Of a stretch of 64,000 bases of DNA, positions 18,499 through 26,772 are shown in pieces. A model generated the notes under the pieces. It was given only the letters and a program-made list of their open reading frames with translations. It ran no database searches and had not been told where the DNA came from. Where the stretch lies: assembly GCA_963753585.1 (NCBI GenBank), contig CAVWCU010000001.1:1178001-1242000 (forward strand), read 5' to 3'. The stretch is from VRUE01 sp963753585. Its GTDB lineage: Bacteria; Actinomycetota; Thermoleophilia; Solirubrobacterales; 70-9. Each line of letters begins with the position of its first letter. The first letter of the stretch is position 1. Position numbers and translations under genes: made by a program.

Positions 18499-19902
18499 GT
18501 GGCCGATAGGAAGTTCGACGCGGTCGTGCTCGGTGCCGGGGCGCCGGGCGAGGTCTGTGCCGGGCGGCTTGCCGACGGCGGGATGTCGGTGGCGATCGTC
18601 GAGCAGCACCTTGTCGGCGGCGAGTGCTCCTACTACGCATGCATGCCCTCGAAGGCGCTGCTGCGACCCGCGGACCTGCTCGGCGAGGCGCAGCGGGTGC
18701 CCGGGGTCGCAGAGGCGGTAACCGGGGAGCTCGACCCCAGGTCGATCCTCGAGCGCCGCGACGAGGTGATTCACGATCTCGATGACTCCGGGCAGCTGCC
18801 CTGGCTGGAGGAACGCGGGATCGAGCTCTTCCGCGGCGAGGGCCGCATCGACGGCGAGCGCCGCGTGCGCGTCGGCGAGGACGTGCTCGCCGCGACCAGA
18901 GCCGTCGTCGTCTCGACGGGCAGCGGCGCGGCGATGCCGCCGATCGACGGGCTCGACTCGGTGCCGGCCTGGAACAACCGCGAGGCGACGACCTCGAAGC
19001 AGGTGCCGGAGAGCATGGTCGTGCTCGGGGGCGGGCCGGTCGGCTCGGAGCTGGTGCAGGCCTGGTCGACCCTCGGCGCTGAGGTGACCCTGATCGAGGG
19101 CGCCGACCGCCTCCTCCCCCGCGAGGAGCGCTTCGCCGGTAAGCAGGTAGCCGAGGCTCTGCGCAAGAACCACGGCGTTGACGTACGCACCGGGGTCCTC
19201 GCCCAGCGGGTCGGGCACAGCGGAACCGGCGTCGCGGTCGAGCTGAACGACGGCGACACGGTCGAGGCGGCCGAGCTGCTCGTCGCCGTCGGGCGCAAGC
19301 CCCGCACCGCGGGTATCGGCTTGGAGTCGATCGGCGTCGATCCTGGCAAGGGCGGATTCCTCGATACGGACGACCGCATGATGGTCGGCGGCCGCGACTG
19401 GCTCTACGCGGTCGGCGACGTCAACGGCCGGGCCCTCTTCACCCATATGGGCAAGTACCAGGCCTGGGTGGCCGCCGAGAACGCCCTCGGACACCCGGTC
19501 GAGGCCGTCGCCGAAGGGCTCGGCTCCCCCCGCGTCACCTTCACCGACCCCCAAGTCGCCGCCGCGGGAAAGACGCTGGAGCAGGCCCGCGAAGCCGGAA
19601 TCGACGCGCGCGCGATCGACGTGCCGACCGACGGCACCGCGGGCGCGAGCTTCCAGGGCAGGGGAACCGGCGGCACCTCCCGCATCGTCGTAGACGAGTC
19701 CCGCAAGACGATCGTCGGCGCCACCTTCACCGGCTTCGAGACGGCGGACTTCCTCCACGCAGCAACCATCGCAATAGTCGGCGAGGTCCCCCTTCCTCGC
19801 CTTCGCCATGCCGTTGCGGCCTACCCCACCAGAAGCGAAATTTGGCTGAAGCTGCTCGAGGCCTACGGCCTCGACGGATCAGACCGTCGAGCGACGCTTT
19901 AG
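18499..19902 (+). CDS. FAD-dependent pyridine nucleotide-disulfide oxidoreductase
   Basis: A 467-residue flavoprotein of the lipoamide dehydrogenase/mercuric reductase superfamily. It has the FAD motif VVLGAGAPGEVCA, the redox pair GGECSYYACMPSK (Cx4C), the NAD(P) motif VVLGGGPVGSELVQ, the second FAD motif LYAVGDVNG and a dimerisation domain. The C-terminal segment that carries the catalytic His in lipoamide dehydrogenase (HPTxxE) reads YPTRSE here, so the base is Tyr. The cytosol-facing enzyme is therefore unlikely to be a standard E3 component, and no pyruvate dehydrogenase genes are nearby. The GTG start is chosen by homology. Its 3-prime end overlaps the convergent HhH protein gene by 24 bases. 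Confidence 0.85.
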   Translation: MADRKFDAVVLGAGAPGEVCAGRLADGGMSVAIVEQHLVGGECSYYACMPSKALLRPADLLGEAQRVPGVAEAVTGELDPRSILERRDEVIHDLDDSGQLPWLEERGIELFRGEGRIDGERRVRVGEDVLAATRAVVVSTGSGAAMPPIDGLDSVPAWNNREATTSKQVPESMVVLGGGPVGSELVQAWSTLGAEVTLIEGADRLLPREERFAGKQVAEALRKNHGVDVRTGVLAQRVGHSGTGVAVELNDGDTVEAAELLVAVGRKPRTAGIGLESIGVDPGKGGFLDTDDRMMVGGRDWLYAVGDVNGRALFTHMGKYQAWVAAENALGHPVEAVAEGLGSPRVTFTDPQVAAAGKTLEQAREAGIDARAIDVPTDGTAGASFQGRGTGGTSRIVVDESRKTIVGATFTGFETADFLHAATIAIVGEVPLPRLRHAVAAYPTRSEIWLKLLEAYGLDGSDRRATL

Positions 19903-21576
19903 GTCGTCGAGTAGGTCCTGAGGCAGGCCGGCAACCTCATCGAGGTCGTCGACCGAGCCGAAGCGGCCCAAACGCTCGCGGTGGGCGAGTAGGCGGGTGG
20001 CCTGGGTGACCGAGAGGTTCTCGGCTCGGAGCTGCTCGAAGGTGACCGAGTTGAGCTCGATCTTGCCGCTGCCCGATGCAGCCGGCGGTGCCGGCTGCGG
20101 TGGCTCCGGCGCGAGAGGCGCCGGGGGCGAGGGCGGCTGGGGAGCCGGTGTCGGGGGTTCGGGCGAAGGCGTCGGTGGCTCGGGGGCCGGGGGCGGCGCG
20201 GGCTGAGGTGATGGCGGAGCGGGCAAAGGCTGGGAGGTGGGGGGCTGGGCACCCTGGCCCTCGACCGACTGGATCACCGCCTGCTCAGCCTCGATGGCGC
20301 GCTGCTCCGCTTGGCGGGCTCGCTCTTCGGCTTGCGCGACGCTGTCGCGAATCTCGCGCAGTCGCTGCTCGCGCTCCTCCTCTTCGGACTTCAACTTTGC
20401 CAGGCGCTCGGCCTCGGCGGCACGGCGCTCCGCTTCCTTGGTCCGCTCCTCGATCTGGCGCAGTCGCTCCTGCGCCTCGGCCATCGCCCGCTCCTGCGTT
20501 TCGCGTTCCTGCTGAAGGCGCTGCTCGGCGGTCTGGAGGCCCGCGCCTGCGGCGCCCAGCGGAGCGGTCGGCGGTGGACTGGGCTGGAAGGACTCCACCG
20601 ATTGGGTCGCCTGCCCTCCCTGGGCTGCGGCGGTGCGCTGCTCGGCTTCGCGCTGGAGCCGCTCGGCCTCCGCGATGCGGCGGTCGGCCTCGGCGCGAAT
20701 GCGCTCCTCCTCATGCTGGATCTCCCCCACCTTCGCCTGCACCCTCTGCTCGGCGGCGGCAGGGCCGTCGTAGCCGGGAGGCGCCCCCTGCGGAGCCGCC
20801 ACCGGAGGGGGCGGTGGGACCGGCGCGGCCGGGGACTGCGGGGGAATCGGTGGCGCAGGCGGCATCGCCTGCAAGGGCGGTGCCTGGGGTGCCGGAGCCG
20901 GCTGGACCGGAGGCACGCCGGCCTGGACAGCCTGACTCGCCTGCTGAAGCTGTTCGCGCTCGTGGGCGGCCCGGGCCTCGGCCAGCTGCCGCTCCACCTT
21001 CGCCGCGTCCTTGCGCGCCCGGCGCCCGGAGCGACTGCGCCCGCCTGGCGGGCTGAAGCGGCGTTCGGCGCGTTTCGCCGCCCGTTCTTCCTTCTTGCGC
21101 TTCGACTCCGCCTGACGGCGTTTGCGATGCTCGACTCGCGCGGCGCGCTGCTGTTCGCGCGCCTGCTTGCGCTTCTCCTTGGCGCTCCCCGCAACGCCGC
21201 CAGCGGCGGGAGGCGGCGGCGATGCGGCCGGGGAAGGAGCGGCCGCCGGAGCCTGCACGGCGGGCAGCTCGGCGGTCTGGGACGTCGATGCGGAGGGGGG
21301 GACGAGCCCGGCGGGCGGCTTGGGAGACGTGGTGGACGGCGCCGGCGAGCCAGCCTGCTTCTTCGCCTTTTCCTTGCTGCGGCGCTGGGTGATGCTGACG
21401 ATCAGCAGAAGCAGCAGGATCGCCGCCACGAGACCGCCGACGAAGTATTGGATGTTGTCGCTGACGAAGTCGCCGGCTTCGCTCGGGAAGGAGGCGGCCT
21501 GCGCCTGGGCCGGCACGGCCAAGGCGAGCGCGACGAGGGTCAACGCGGACCAAAGCAGGGAAATCCTGGAACGCAT
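19879..21576 (-). CDS. membrane-anchored coiled-coil protein with ComEA-like HhH domain
   Basis: A 565-residue envelope protein. It has a signal-like first helix (ALTLVALALAVPAQAQAA) and a second membrane helix (FVGGLVAAILLLLLIVS, about 50-66). These precede a basic region, a Pro/Ala-rich stretch, a long charged coiled coil rich in AEAERLxxEAEQR-like repeats (about 270-420) and a second Pro-rich spacer. The last 60 residues are a helix-hairpin-helix unit of the ComEA type (IELNSVTFEQLRAENLSVTQATRLLAHRERLGRFGSVDDL). The layout suggests a cytoplasmic rod tethered to the membrane and ending in a possible DNA-binding tip. It lies 11 bases after smpB in the same direction. The function is unknown. 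Confidence 0.7.
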   Translation of the reverse strand: MRSRISLLWSALTLVALALAVPAQAQAASFPSEAGDFVSDNIQYFVGGLVAAILLLLLIVSITQRRSKEKAKKQAGSPAPSTTSPKPPAGLVPPSASTSQTAELPAVQAPAAAPSPAASPPPPAAGGVAGSAKEKRKQAREQQRAARVEHRKRRQAESKRKKEERAAKRAERRFSPPGGRSRSGRRARKDAAKVERQLAEARAAHEREQLQQASQAVQAGVPPVQPAPAPQAPPLQAMPPAPPIPPQSPAAPVPPPPPVAAPQGAPPGYDGPAAAEQRVQAKVGEIQHEEERIRAEADRRIAEAERLQREAEQRTAAAQGGQATQSVESFQPSPPPTAPLGAAGAGLQTAEQRLQQERETQERAMAEAQERLRQIEERTKEAERRAAEAERLAKLKSEEEEREQRLREIRDSVAQAEERARQAEQRAIEAEQAVIQSVEGQGAQPPTSQPLPAPPSPQPAPPPAPEPPTPSPEPPTPAPQPPSPPAPLAPEPPQPAPPAASGSGKIELNSVTFEQLRAENLSVTQATRLLAHRERLGRFGSVDDLDEVAGLPQDLLDDLKRRSTV

Positions 21577-21587
21577 CTCCCCCGAAG

Positions 21588-22070
21588 CTACCTCATCCGG
21601 CTCTTGAATTCGCGCTCGACCTCTCGCCGCACGTCACGCTCGGCGATCTCGCGGCGGCGATCGCGGCCCTCCTTGCCGCGCGCCAAGGCCAACTCGACCT
21701 TGGCCCGCGAGCCCTTGAAGTAGATCCGGGTCGGGATCAAGGTCAACCCCTTCTCCGCGGTCTTGCCCACCAGCCTTTCGATCTCCGCCCGGTGCAGCAG
21801 GAGCTTGCGCGGCCGCTCGGGCTCGTGGTTCTCGCGGCTGGCCGGCTCATAGGGCGGAATGTGGAGGTTGCGCAGCCAAACCTCGTTTCGCTCGACGACC
21901 GCGTAGGCGTCGCTCATCTGCGCCTTGCCGTTGCGCAGGGACTTCACCTCCGAGCCCCGCAGGACGATGCCCGCCTCCATCTTCTCGATCGGTTCGAACT
22001 TCTGTCGAGCACGGCGGTTGGTGGCGACGTCGCCCGAAGCGGGCTCTCGCTTCTTCTTGGACTTAGCCAT
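21588..22070 (-). CDS. smpB: SsrA-binding protein SmpB
   Basis: A partner of tmRNA: it binds the tRNA-like domain and places it in stalled ribosomes. The 160-residue protein has the oligonucleotide-binding core (ATNRRARQKFEPIEKMEAGIVLRGSEVKSLR) and VWLRNLHIPPYEPASRENHEPERPRKLLL, followed by GLTLIPTRIYFKGSRAKVELALARGK and the basic C-terminal tail that reads the decoding centre. Length and motifs are normal. The ATG overlaps the end of the upstream exonuclease gene by 8 bases, indicating translational coupling; tmRNA lies 3.1 kb further on. Confidence 0.96.
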   Translation of the reverse strand: MAKSKKKREPASGDVATNRRARQKFEPIEKMEAGIVLRGSEVKSLRNGKAQMSDAYAVVERNEVWLRNLHIPPYEPASRENHEPERPRKLLLHRAEIERLVGKTAEKGLTLIPTRIYFKGSRAKVELALARGKEGRDRRREIAERDVRREVEREFKSRMR

Positions 22071-23673
22071 CGGCGACTTCCAAATCGACCCGGCCGCGCG
22101 GCGCTTCGACTCCCGTCACCCGGACGGATATCGGATCCCCGAGCCGCAGGGCGGCACCGGACTCGCGGCCGACGAGCGCCGTCTCGGTCTCGTTCAACTC
22201 GAATCGCTCGCCCGCCATCGTGCGCGCGGGCACGAATCCCTCGTAGACGTCACCCAGCTCCCCGCCGAAGGCGGTGAAGGCGCCGGCCCGGACCACGCCC
22301 GAAACCTCGCCGCCGAACACCACCTCCGTCCCGCGCTCGCCGAGCTCGCGCTCCAGCAGGTAGGCCGCGCAGACGTCGTCGGCACCGCGCTCGATCTTCG
22401 TCGACTCCCGCTCCCGCTCGCTCGAGTGCCAGGCCACCTCGCGTGCCTCGGCGGCACGCGGCGCCTCCTCTCCCTCGCCCAGGGCCGCCAGCAGCGCACG
22501 GTGGACCAGCAGGTCGGGGTAGCGGCGGATCGGCGAGGTGAAGTGGCAGTAGGCGGGACTGCCCAGGCCGGCGTGGCCGCTGTTGCGGTCGCTGTAGGAA
22601 GCCTGCATCAGGGAGCGGAGCACGAGCGATGTATACGCCCCGCGGCCGTGCCCGCGCCGTGCCGCCTCCTCGATCACCAGCCGGCTCGCCTCCGCCGCGA
22701 CCTCCCCTGCCTGGCCCGGTGCCAGGCCCTGGCGCAGCGGCGGGGTCGGCACGCCCAGCGCGTGCAGCTGCTCGACCAAGCGCTCGACCCGGCCGGGGTC
22801 CGGTTGGGCGTGGACCCGGTAGACGGCGGGCACCCGCTTGCGCTCGAGCAACTGGGCGACCTGTTCGTTGGCGAGGATCATCAGCCGCTCGATCAACCGG
22901 TGGGACTCGGTCTGGGCGACCGAACGCGCGGCGGTGACATTCCCGTCCGCATCGAAACGGAACTCCGGCTCGAAGGACTCGACGTCGAGGCTGGTCGTCC
23001 CGCGATGCTCACCCAGGGCCGCAGCCACCTTGCGGGCCACCGCCAGCGGCTCGGCGACGTCCTCCGGCGCGTTCTCGCGACCATCGAAGACCCGGTCGAG
23101 CTGGTCGTAGTCCAGGCGCGCCTGGGAGCGGATGCGGCTGCGGTAGAAGCTCGCCGACCGCGGCGTGCCGGACGGGCCGAGCTCGATCTCAGCTGTCACC
23201 GCTAGCCGCTCCACGCCCGGCGCCAGGCTGCACGCGTCCTCACTCAGGGCGCGAGGCAACATCGACTCGACAGTGCCCGGCACATAGGTGCTGTTCGCGC
23301 GCCGGCGTGCCTCGAGGTCGAGCGGCGTGCCGGGCCGGACGTGGGCGGCGACGTCGGCGATGTGGATCCAGACGCGTGCCGCGTCGCCCTCCCGCTGCGC
23401 CGAGACCGCGTCGTCGAAGTCGCGTGCCGTGGCAGGGTCGACGGTGAAGGTCGGCAGCTCGGTCAGGTCCCGGCGGCGGATCCCGCTGCTCTCGGCGGCA
23501 TCGGCGGCGCGTCCCGCTTCGACCTCGATCGAAGCGGGAAAGCCCCGGCGCCCGAGCTGCTCGGCGAGCAATGCCTCGACCGCCTCGCGGGCGTTCTTCG
23601 GCCGCGCCCGCTCCCGTCCCCTGCCGCGTGCCCGCTGACGTGCGCGGTAATAGCGCCAGTCGCGCTTGTTCAC
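22063..23673 (-). CDS. rnr: RNB-domain 3-prime exoribonuclease (RNase R/II type), short form
   Basis: A processive 3-to-5 exoribonuclease of 536 residues. The RNB catalytic region (about 66-400) has the metal-binding FTVDPATARDFDDAVSA, and further on YCHFTSPIRRYPDLLVHR, followed by a C-terminal S1-like domain (about 450-535). A standard RNase R of 700-800 residues has two cold-shock domains and a helix-turn-helix in front of RNB. Here only a basic 65-residue leader precedes it, and an in-frame stop lies upstream of the GTG start, so the short form is real. RNase R works with tmRNA-SmpB to clear truncated mRNAs, and the coupling with smpB fits that. Confidence 0.88.
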   Translation of the reverse strand: MNKRDWRYYRARQRARGRGRERARPKNAREAVEALLAEQLGRRGFPASIEVEAGRAADAAESSGIRRRDLTELPTFTVDPATARDFDDAVSAQREGDAARVWIHIADVAAHVRPGTPLDLEARRRANSTYVPGTVESMLPRALSEDACSLAPGVERLAVTAEIELGPSGTPRSASFYRSRIRSQARLDYDQLDRVFDGRENAPEDVAEPLAVARKVAAALGEHRGTTSLDVESFEPEFRFDADGNVTAARSVAQTESHRLIERLMILANEQVAQLLERKRVPAVYRVHAQPDPGRVERLVEQLHALGVPTPPLRQGLAPGQAGEVAAEASRLVIEEAARRGHGRGAYTSLVLRSLMQASYSDRNSGHAGLGSPAYCHFTSPIRRYPDLLVHRALLAALGEGEEAPRAAEAREVAWHSSERERESTKIERGADDVCAAYLLERELGERGTEVVFGGEVSGVVRAGAFTAFGGELGDVYEGFVPARTMAGERFELNETETALVGRESGAALRLGDPISVRVTGVEAPRGRVDLEVADG

Positions 23674-23681
23674 CGACAGCC

Positions 23682-23730
23682 CTTCCGGTGCGCTTTATGA
23701 ACGCCTGGGGTGCAAAAGGCGCACCGGAAG
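23682..23730 (-). repeat. 12-bp inverted repeat between S41 protease and RNB genes
   Basis: CTTCCGGTGCGC (23682-23693) and GCGCACCGGAAG (23719-23730) are perfect complements with a 25-base loop. They fill the 58-base gap after the protease stop. No T-run follows; the hairpin could be a processing site, an attenuator or a small palindromic insertion. Confidence 0.6.
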
Positions 23731-23731
23731 C

Positions 23732-24916
23732 TCATTGTTGGGCTGCCAGGACCTTCAGGGCGCGTTCCAGCGCCTCGTCGCGCGCGGTCTGCGGCAGGTT
23801 GCGCGCCGACACGTCGGGGTGGATGCCCTGGCTCTCGGCGAGGTTGACCCCGTCGGGGGTGAAGTACTCGCCGATCGTCAGCTTCAGGGCGCCGCCGTTG
23901 GAGAGGCCGACCTCCTGCTGGAAGACGCCCTTGCCAAAGGAGCGGGTGCCGACCACGGTGGCGCCTGCACCGTCGGCCAGAGCCGCGGTGAGGATCTCCG
24001 CCGCTGAGGCCGTGCTGCGATCGATCAGGACGACCGTCGGCACCTCCCTGAGGTTGTCGCCGAGGGTCTTGTAGACGGTGCTCCCCTGGGTGCGCGACTC
24101 GGTGCTGACGACGACTTCGCCCTCGGGTAGGAAGACGCTCGCGGTGAGCACGGCCTCGTCGAGCAGGCCGCCGCCGTTCGCGCGCAGGTCGAGCACGATC
24201 CCTTCCGCCCCCTTGCGCTCCAGCCTTTCGACCGCGTCGCGCAGCAGGCCATGGACGCCTTCGCTGAAGCTGACCATGCGGACGTAGCCGAGCTTGCGCC
24301 CGTCGACCCGCTTGACTTTGCTGGTCACCACCGGCAGCGCGATCTGGGCCCGGGTTATCTCCAGCTCGCGGACCTGCCCGCCCGAAGACCCCCGCACCCC
24401 GATCGTAACCTCGGTGCCTTCCGGGCCCTTGATCTTCTCTGTGGAGAATTCGCTGCTCTTGCCGGCGATCGATTTGCCGTCGACGGAGACGATCGTCTCT
24501 CCGGCCTCCAGCCCCGCATCCTGAGCCGGCGAGTCGGGGAAGACACGGTCGATGCGCAGGCCCGGCTTCACCTCTTCGACGGTGAGGCCGATCCCCGAGA
24601 AGCGGCCCGAGATCGCTTCGTTGAAGCGGGCCAGCGCGTCCGGGGAGAAGTAGTCGGAGAAGCGATCGTCGTGGCGGCGGCGCAGCTCGCGAACCATGCC
24701 CTGCAGCGAGGCGTTGGTCAGCTCGTCGGTTCCGACCGGCCGGTAGTAGTTGTCCTCGATCAGTTCGGTCGCTTCGGCGGTCAGCCCCGCCGAGTCGTCG
24801 ACGAAGCGGTCGCGGAGGAATTCGGGCAGCTGCGCGGGATGACCGCCGAGCCAGATGCCGGCGCAGAGGACCGCCGCCGTCGCCACGGCGAGGGCCGCGA
24901 TCCGCCTTGCCGTCAC
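23732..24916 (-). CDS. S41 family C-terminal processing peptidase
   Basis: An exported serine protease of 394 residues. A signal anchor (AALAVATAAVLCAGIWLGG) is followed by an N-terminal helical region, a PDZ domain (about 110-190, GIGLTVEEVKPGLRIDRVFPDSPAQDAGLEAGE) and the tail-specific protease domain. The catalytic Ser lies in STASAAEIL and the Lys in GTRSFGKGVFQ, a Ser-Lys dyad. PDZ-guided CtpA/Tsp enzymes cut proteins with nonpolar C-termini, and E. coli Tsp degrades exported ssrA-tagged proteins. Eight bases follow the ftsX stop, so it is in the ftsEX operon, where it could process envelope or division proteins. Confidence 0.9.
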   Translation of the reverse strand: MTARRIAALAVATAAVLCAGIWLGGHPAQLPEFLRDRFVDDSAGLTAEATELIEDNYYRPVGTDELTNASLQGMVRELRRRHDDRFSDYFSPDALARFNEAISGRFSGIGLTVEEVKPGLRIDRVFPDSPAQDAGLEAGETIVSVDGKSIAGKSSEFSTEKIKGPEGTEVTIGVRGSSGGQVRELEITRAQIALPVVTSKVKRVDGRKLGYVRMVSFSEGVHGLLRDAVERLERKGAEGIVLDLRANGGGLLDEAVLTASVFLPEGEVVVSTESRTQGSTVYKTLGDNLREVPTVVLIDRSTASAAEILTAALADGAGATVVGTRSFGKGVFQQEVGLSNGGALKLTIGEYFTPDGVNLAESQGIHPDVSARNLPQTARDEALERALKVLAAQQ

Positions 24917-24923
24917 GGGGCGT

Positions 24924-25841
24924 TCAGACCTTCAGGAAACGGCGCAGCGTGATGCCGGAGCCGACCGCCGAGACCAGCACCGCTGCCCCGAAGAGGATCG
25001 CGACAAGCGCCGGGAACGAGAGGGTGCTGTTGTTCTGCGCCGCCAGGAAGGAGAAGGTGCTGCTCAGCGGGTCGACGATCGTGATCTTGCCCAGCCACAG
25101 GATCAGTATGGCGAGGAGCCCACCCGCGAAGCCGACGACGACACCCTCGATCATGAACGGCCAGCGGATGAACCAGCGGGTCGCGCCGACCAGCCGCATC
25201 ACCTCCACCTCGCGGCGCCGGGTGTAGATCGAGAGCCGGATCGTGTTGCCGACCAGCATCAGCGAGGCGAGGATCAGCAGCGCCGTGATCACCGTCAGCA
25301 CGATCTTCAGCGCGCTGGTCACCTGCTCGATCTGCTGGGACTCCTGCTGGCGGTCGAAGATCTCCTGGACGATCGGCGAGATCGGCTGCGGCTTCCCGTT
25401 GGGACCCGGCGGCATGATCGCCGCCCGCACTGCATCGAGGTTCGCGGCATCGTCGGCCTTGATCTGGAAGTTCGCCGGCAGCGGGTTGTCGTGGAGCTGG
25501 CTGAGCAGGTCTTCGCTCTTGCTCTTGCCGAGGTCGTCTTCGAGTTCCGCGAGGGCCTCTGCCTTGGTGATCAGGGCGACCGACTCGACGTGGGGAATCG
25601 CTTCCAGCTCGGCCTGCAGTGCTGCGATTTCGCCCTGGGTTGCGTCGTCGTAGATCGCAGCCCGGAACTCGAGGCTCTCGCGCACGGACTCGCTCTTCGC
25701 CTGGGTCGTCTGGAAGACGGGGATGAGGACCCCGAGCAGGATCACGGTGGTGACCGTGGTGACGATCGCCGCCATGCTCGGCGCGCCGTTGCGGCGCAGC
25801 GCGCGGAATGCCTCCTGGGTGAAGAAGAAGAATCGCGACAT
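24924..25841 (-). CDS. ftsX: cell division permease-like protein FtsX
   Basis: The membrane half of the FtsEX complex, which transmits ATPase cycles to peptidoglycan hydrolases outside the cell. The 305-residue protein has the usual layout: an N-terminal cytoplasmic helix (FFFTQEAFRALRRNGAPS), TM1 (about 27-47), an extracellular domain of about 110 residues and three C-terminal helices, with a VMRLVGATRWFIRWPFM coupling segment. The start overlaps the ftsE stop (TGATG). In Mycobacterium FtsX recruits the hydrolase RipC; no NlpC/P60 enzyme is adjacent here, but an S41 protease follows at once. Confidence 0.94.
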   Translation of the reverse strand: MSRFFFFTQEAFRALRRNGAPSMAAIVTTVTTVILLGVLIPVFQTTQAKSESVRESLEFRAAIYDDATQGEIAALQAELEAIPHVESVALITKAEALAELEDDLGKSKSEDLLSQLHDNPLPANFQIKADDAANLDAVRAAIMPPGPNGKPQPISPIVQEIFDRQQESQQIEQVTSALKIVLTVITALLILASLMLVGNTIRLSIYTRRREVEVMRLVGATRWFIRWPFMIEGVVVGFAGGLLAILILWLGKITIVDPLSSTFSFLAAQNNSTLSFPALVAILFGAAVLVSAVGSGITLRRFLKV

Positions 25842-26677
25842 CAGAAGAGCGAGTCGTGTCCGTTGGTCTGGCCCTCGGGGGCGACGCCCATCTCGGCGCG
25901 CATCCGCACGCCGAACTCGGTCGTCGACTCCTCGGTGTAGCCGCCGCTGACCTCGTCGCGGACGACGCGGCCCTCGTAGAGCTCGATCACCCGGCGCTGC
26001 ATGTTGTCGACCATCTCGCGGTCGTGGGTGACGACGACGACCGTCGTGCCGGTCTTGTTGATCCGGTAGAGCAGCTGCATCACGCCGATCGACGTGACCG
26101 GGTCGAGGTTGCCGCTGGGCTCGTCGGCGAGCAGCAGCGGCGGGTGGTTGACGAAGGCGCGGGCGATCGAGACTCGCTGCTGCTCTCCGCCGGAGAGCTG
26201 GTCGGGGTAGCTGTGCAGCTTGGTCGAGAGGCCGACCAGGCGCAGCGTCTCCGGCACCTGGGTGCGGATCTGGGCACGGCTGGCGCCGATCACCTGCAGC
26301 GCGTAGGCGACGTTGTCGTAGACGGTGCGGTCGGGCAGCAGCTTGAAGTCCTGGAAGACGGTGCCGATGTTGCGCCGCAACTGCGGGATCTTCTTCTCGG
26401 GCAGGGCGCCGATGTCGCGCCCGGCGATGCGGACGGCGCCCTCGGTAGCCGCCTCGTCGCGGATCAGCGTCTTGATCAGGGTTGACTTGCCGCAGCCCGT
26501 CGGGCCGACGAGGAAGACGAACTCGCCGCGGTCGACGGCCAGCGAGACCCGGTCGAGCGCCATGTGGCCGCCCGGGTAGACCTTGGTCACGTCGCGCAGC
26601 TCGATGATCGGCTTGCCGCCGGCACGCCGTTGCTGCGGCTCCTCGCCGCCCGTCTTTCGCTTTCTACTTCTGGCCAT
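25841..26677 (-). CDS. ftsE: cell division ATP-binding protein FtsE
   Basis: The ABC ATPase of FtsEX. The 278-residue protein has Walker A GPTGCGKSTLIKTL, Q-loop VFQDFKLL, signature LSGGEQQRVSIARAF, Walker B LLLADEPSGNLD and switch His in VVTHDRE. It carries about 20 extra basic residues at the N-terminus (MARSRKRKTGGEEPQQRR) and a 50-residue C-terminal extension beyond the usual FtsE length. It is the first gene of the group ftsE-ftsX-S41 protease-rnr-smpB, which is closely packed on the minus strand. A 95-base gap separates it from the transketolase gene and presumably holds the promoter. Confidence 0.95.
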   Translation of the reverse strand: MARSRKRKTGGEEPQQRRAGGKPIIELRDVTKVYPGGHMALDRVSLAVDRGEFVFLVGPTGCGKSTLIKTLIRDEAATEGAVRIAGRDIGALPEKKIPQLRRNIGTVFQDFKLLPDRTVYDNVAYALQVIGASRAQIRTQVPETLRLVGLSTKLHSYPDQLSGGEQQRVSIARAFVNHPPLLLADEPSGNLDPVTSIGVMQLLYRINKTGTTVVVVTHDREMVDNMQRRVIELYEGRVVRDEVSGGYTEESTTEFGVRMRAEMGVAPEGQTNGHDSLF

Positions 26678-26772
26678 GCCCGCGGACTTTCTCCAGGGAC
26701 AGGGTGACTCCTGCGCACCCTCGGGCGCGCAATTCCCCGCCCAACCGCAATGAGCGAAAGCTTAGCGAATTG

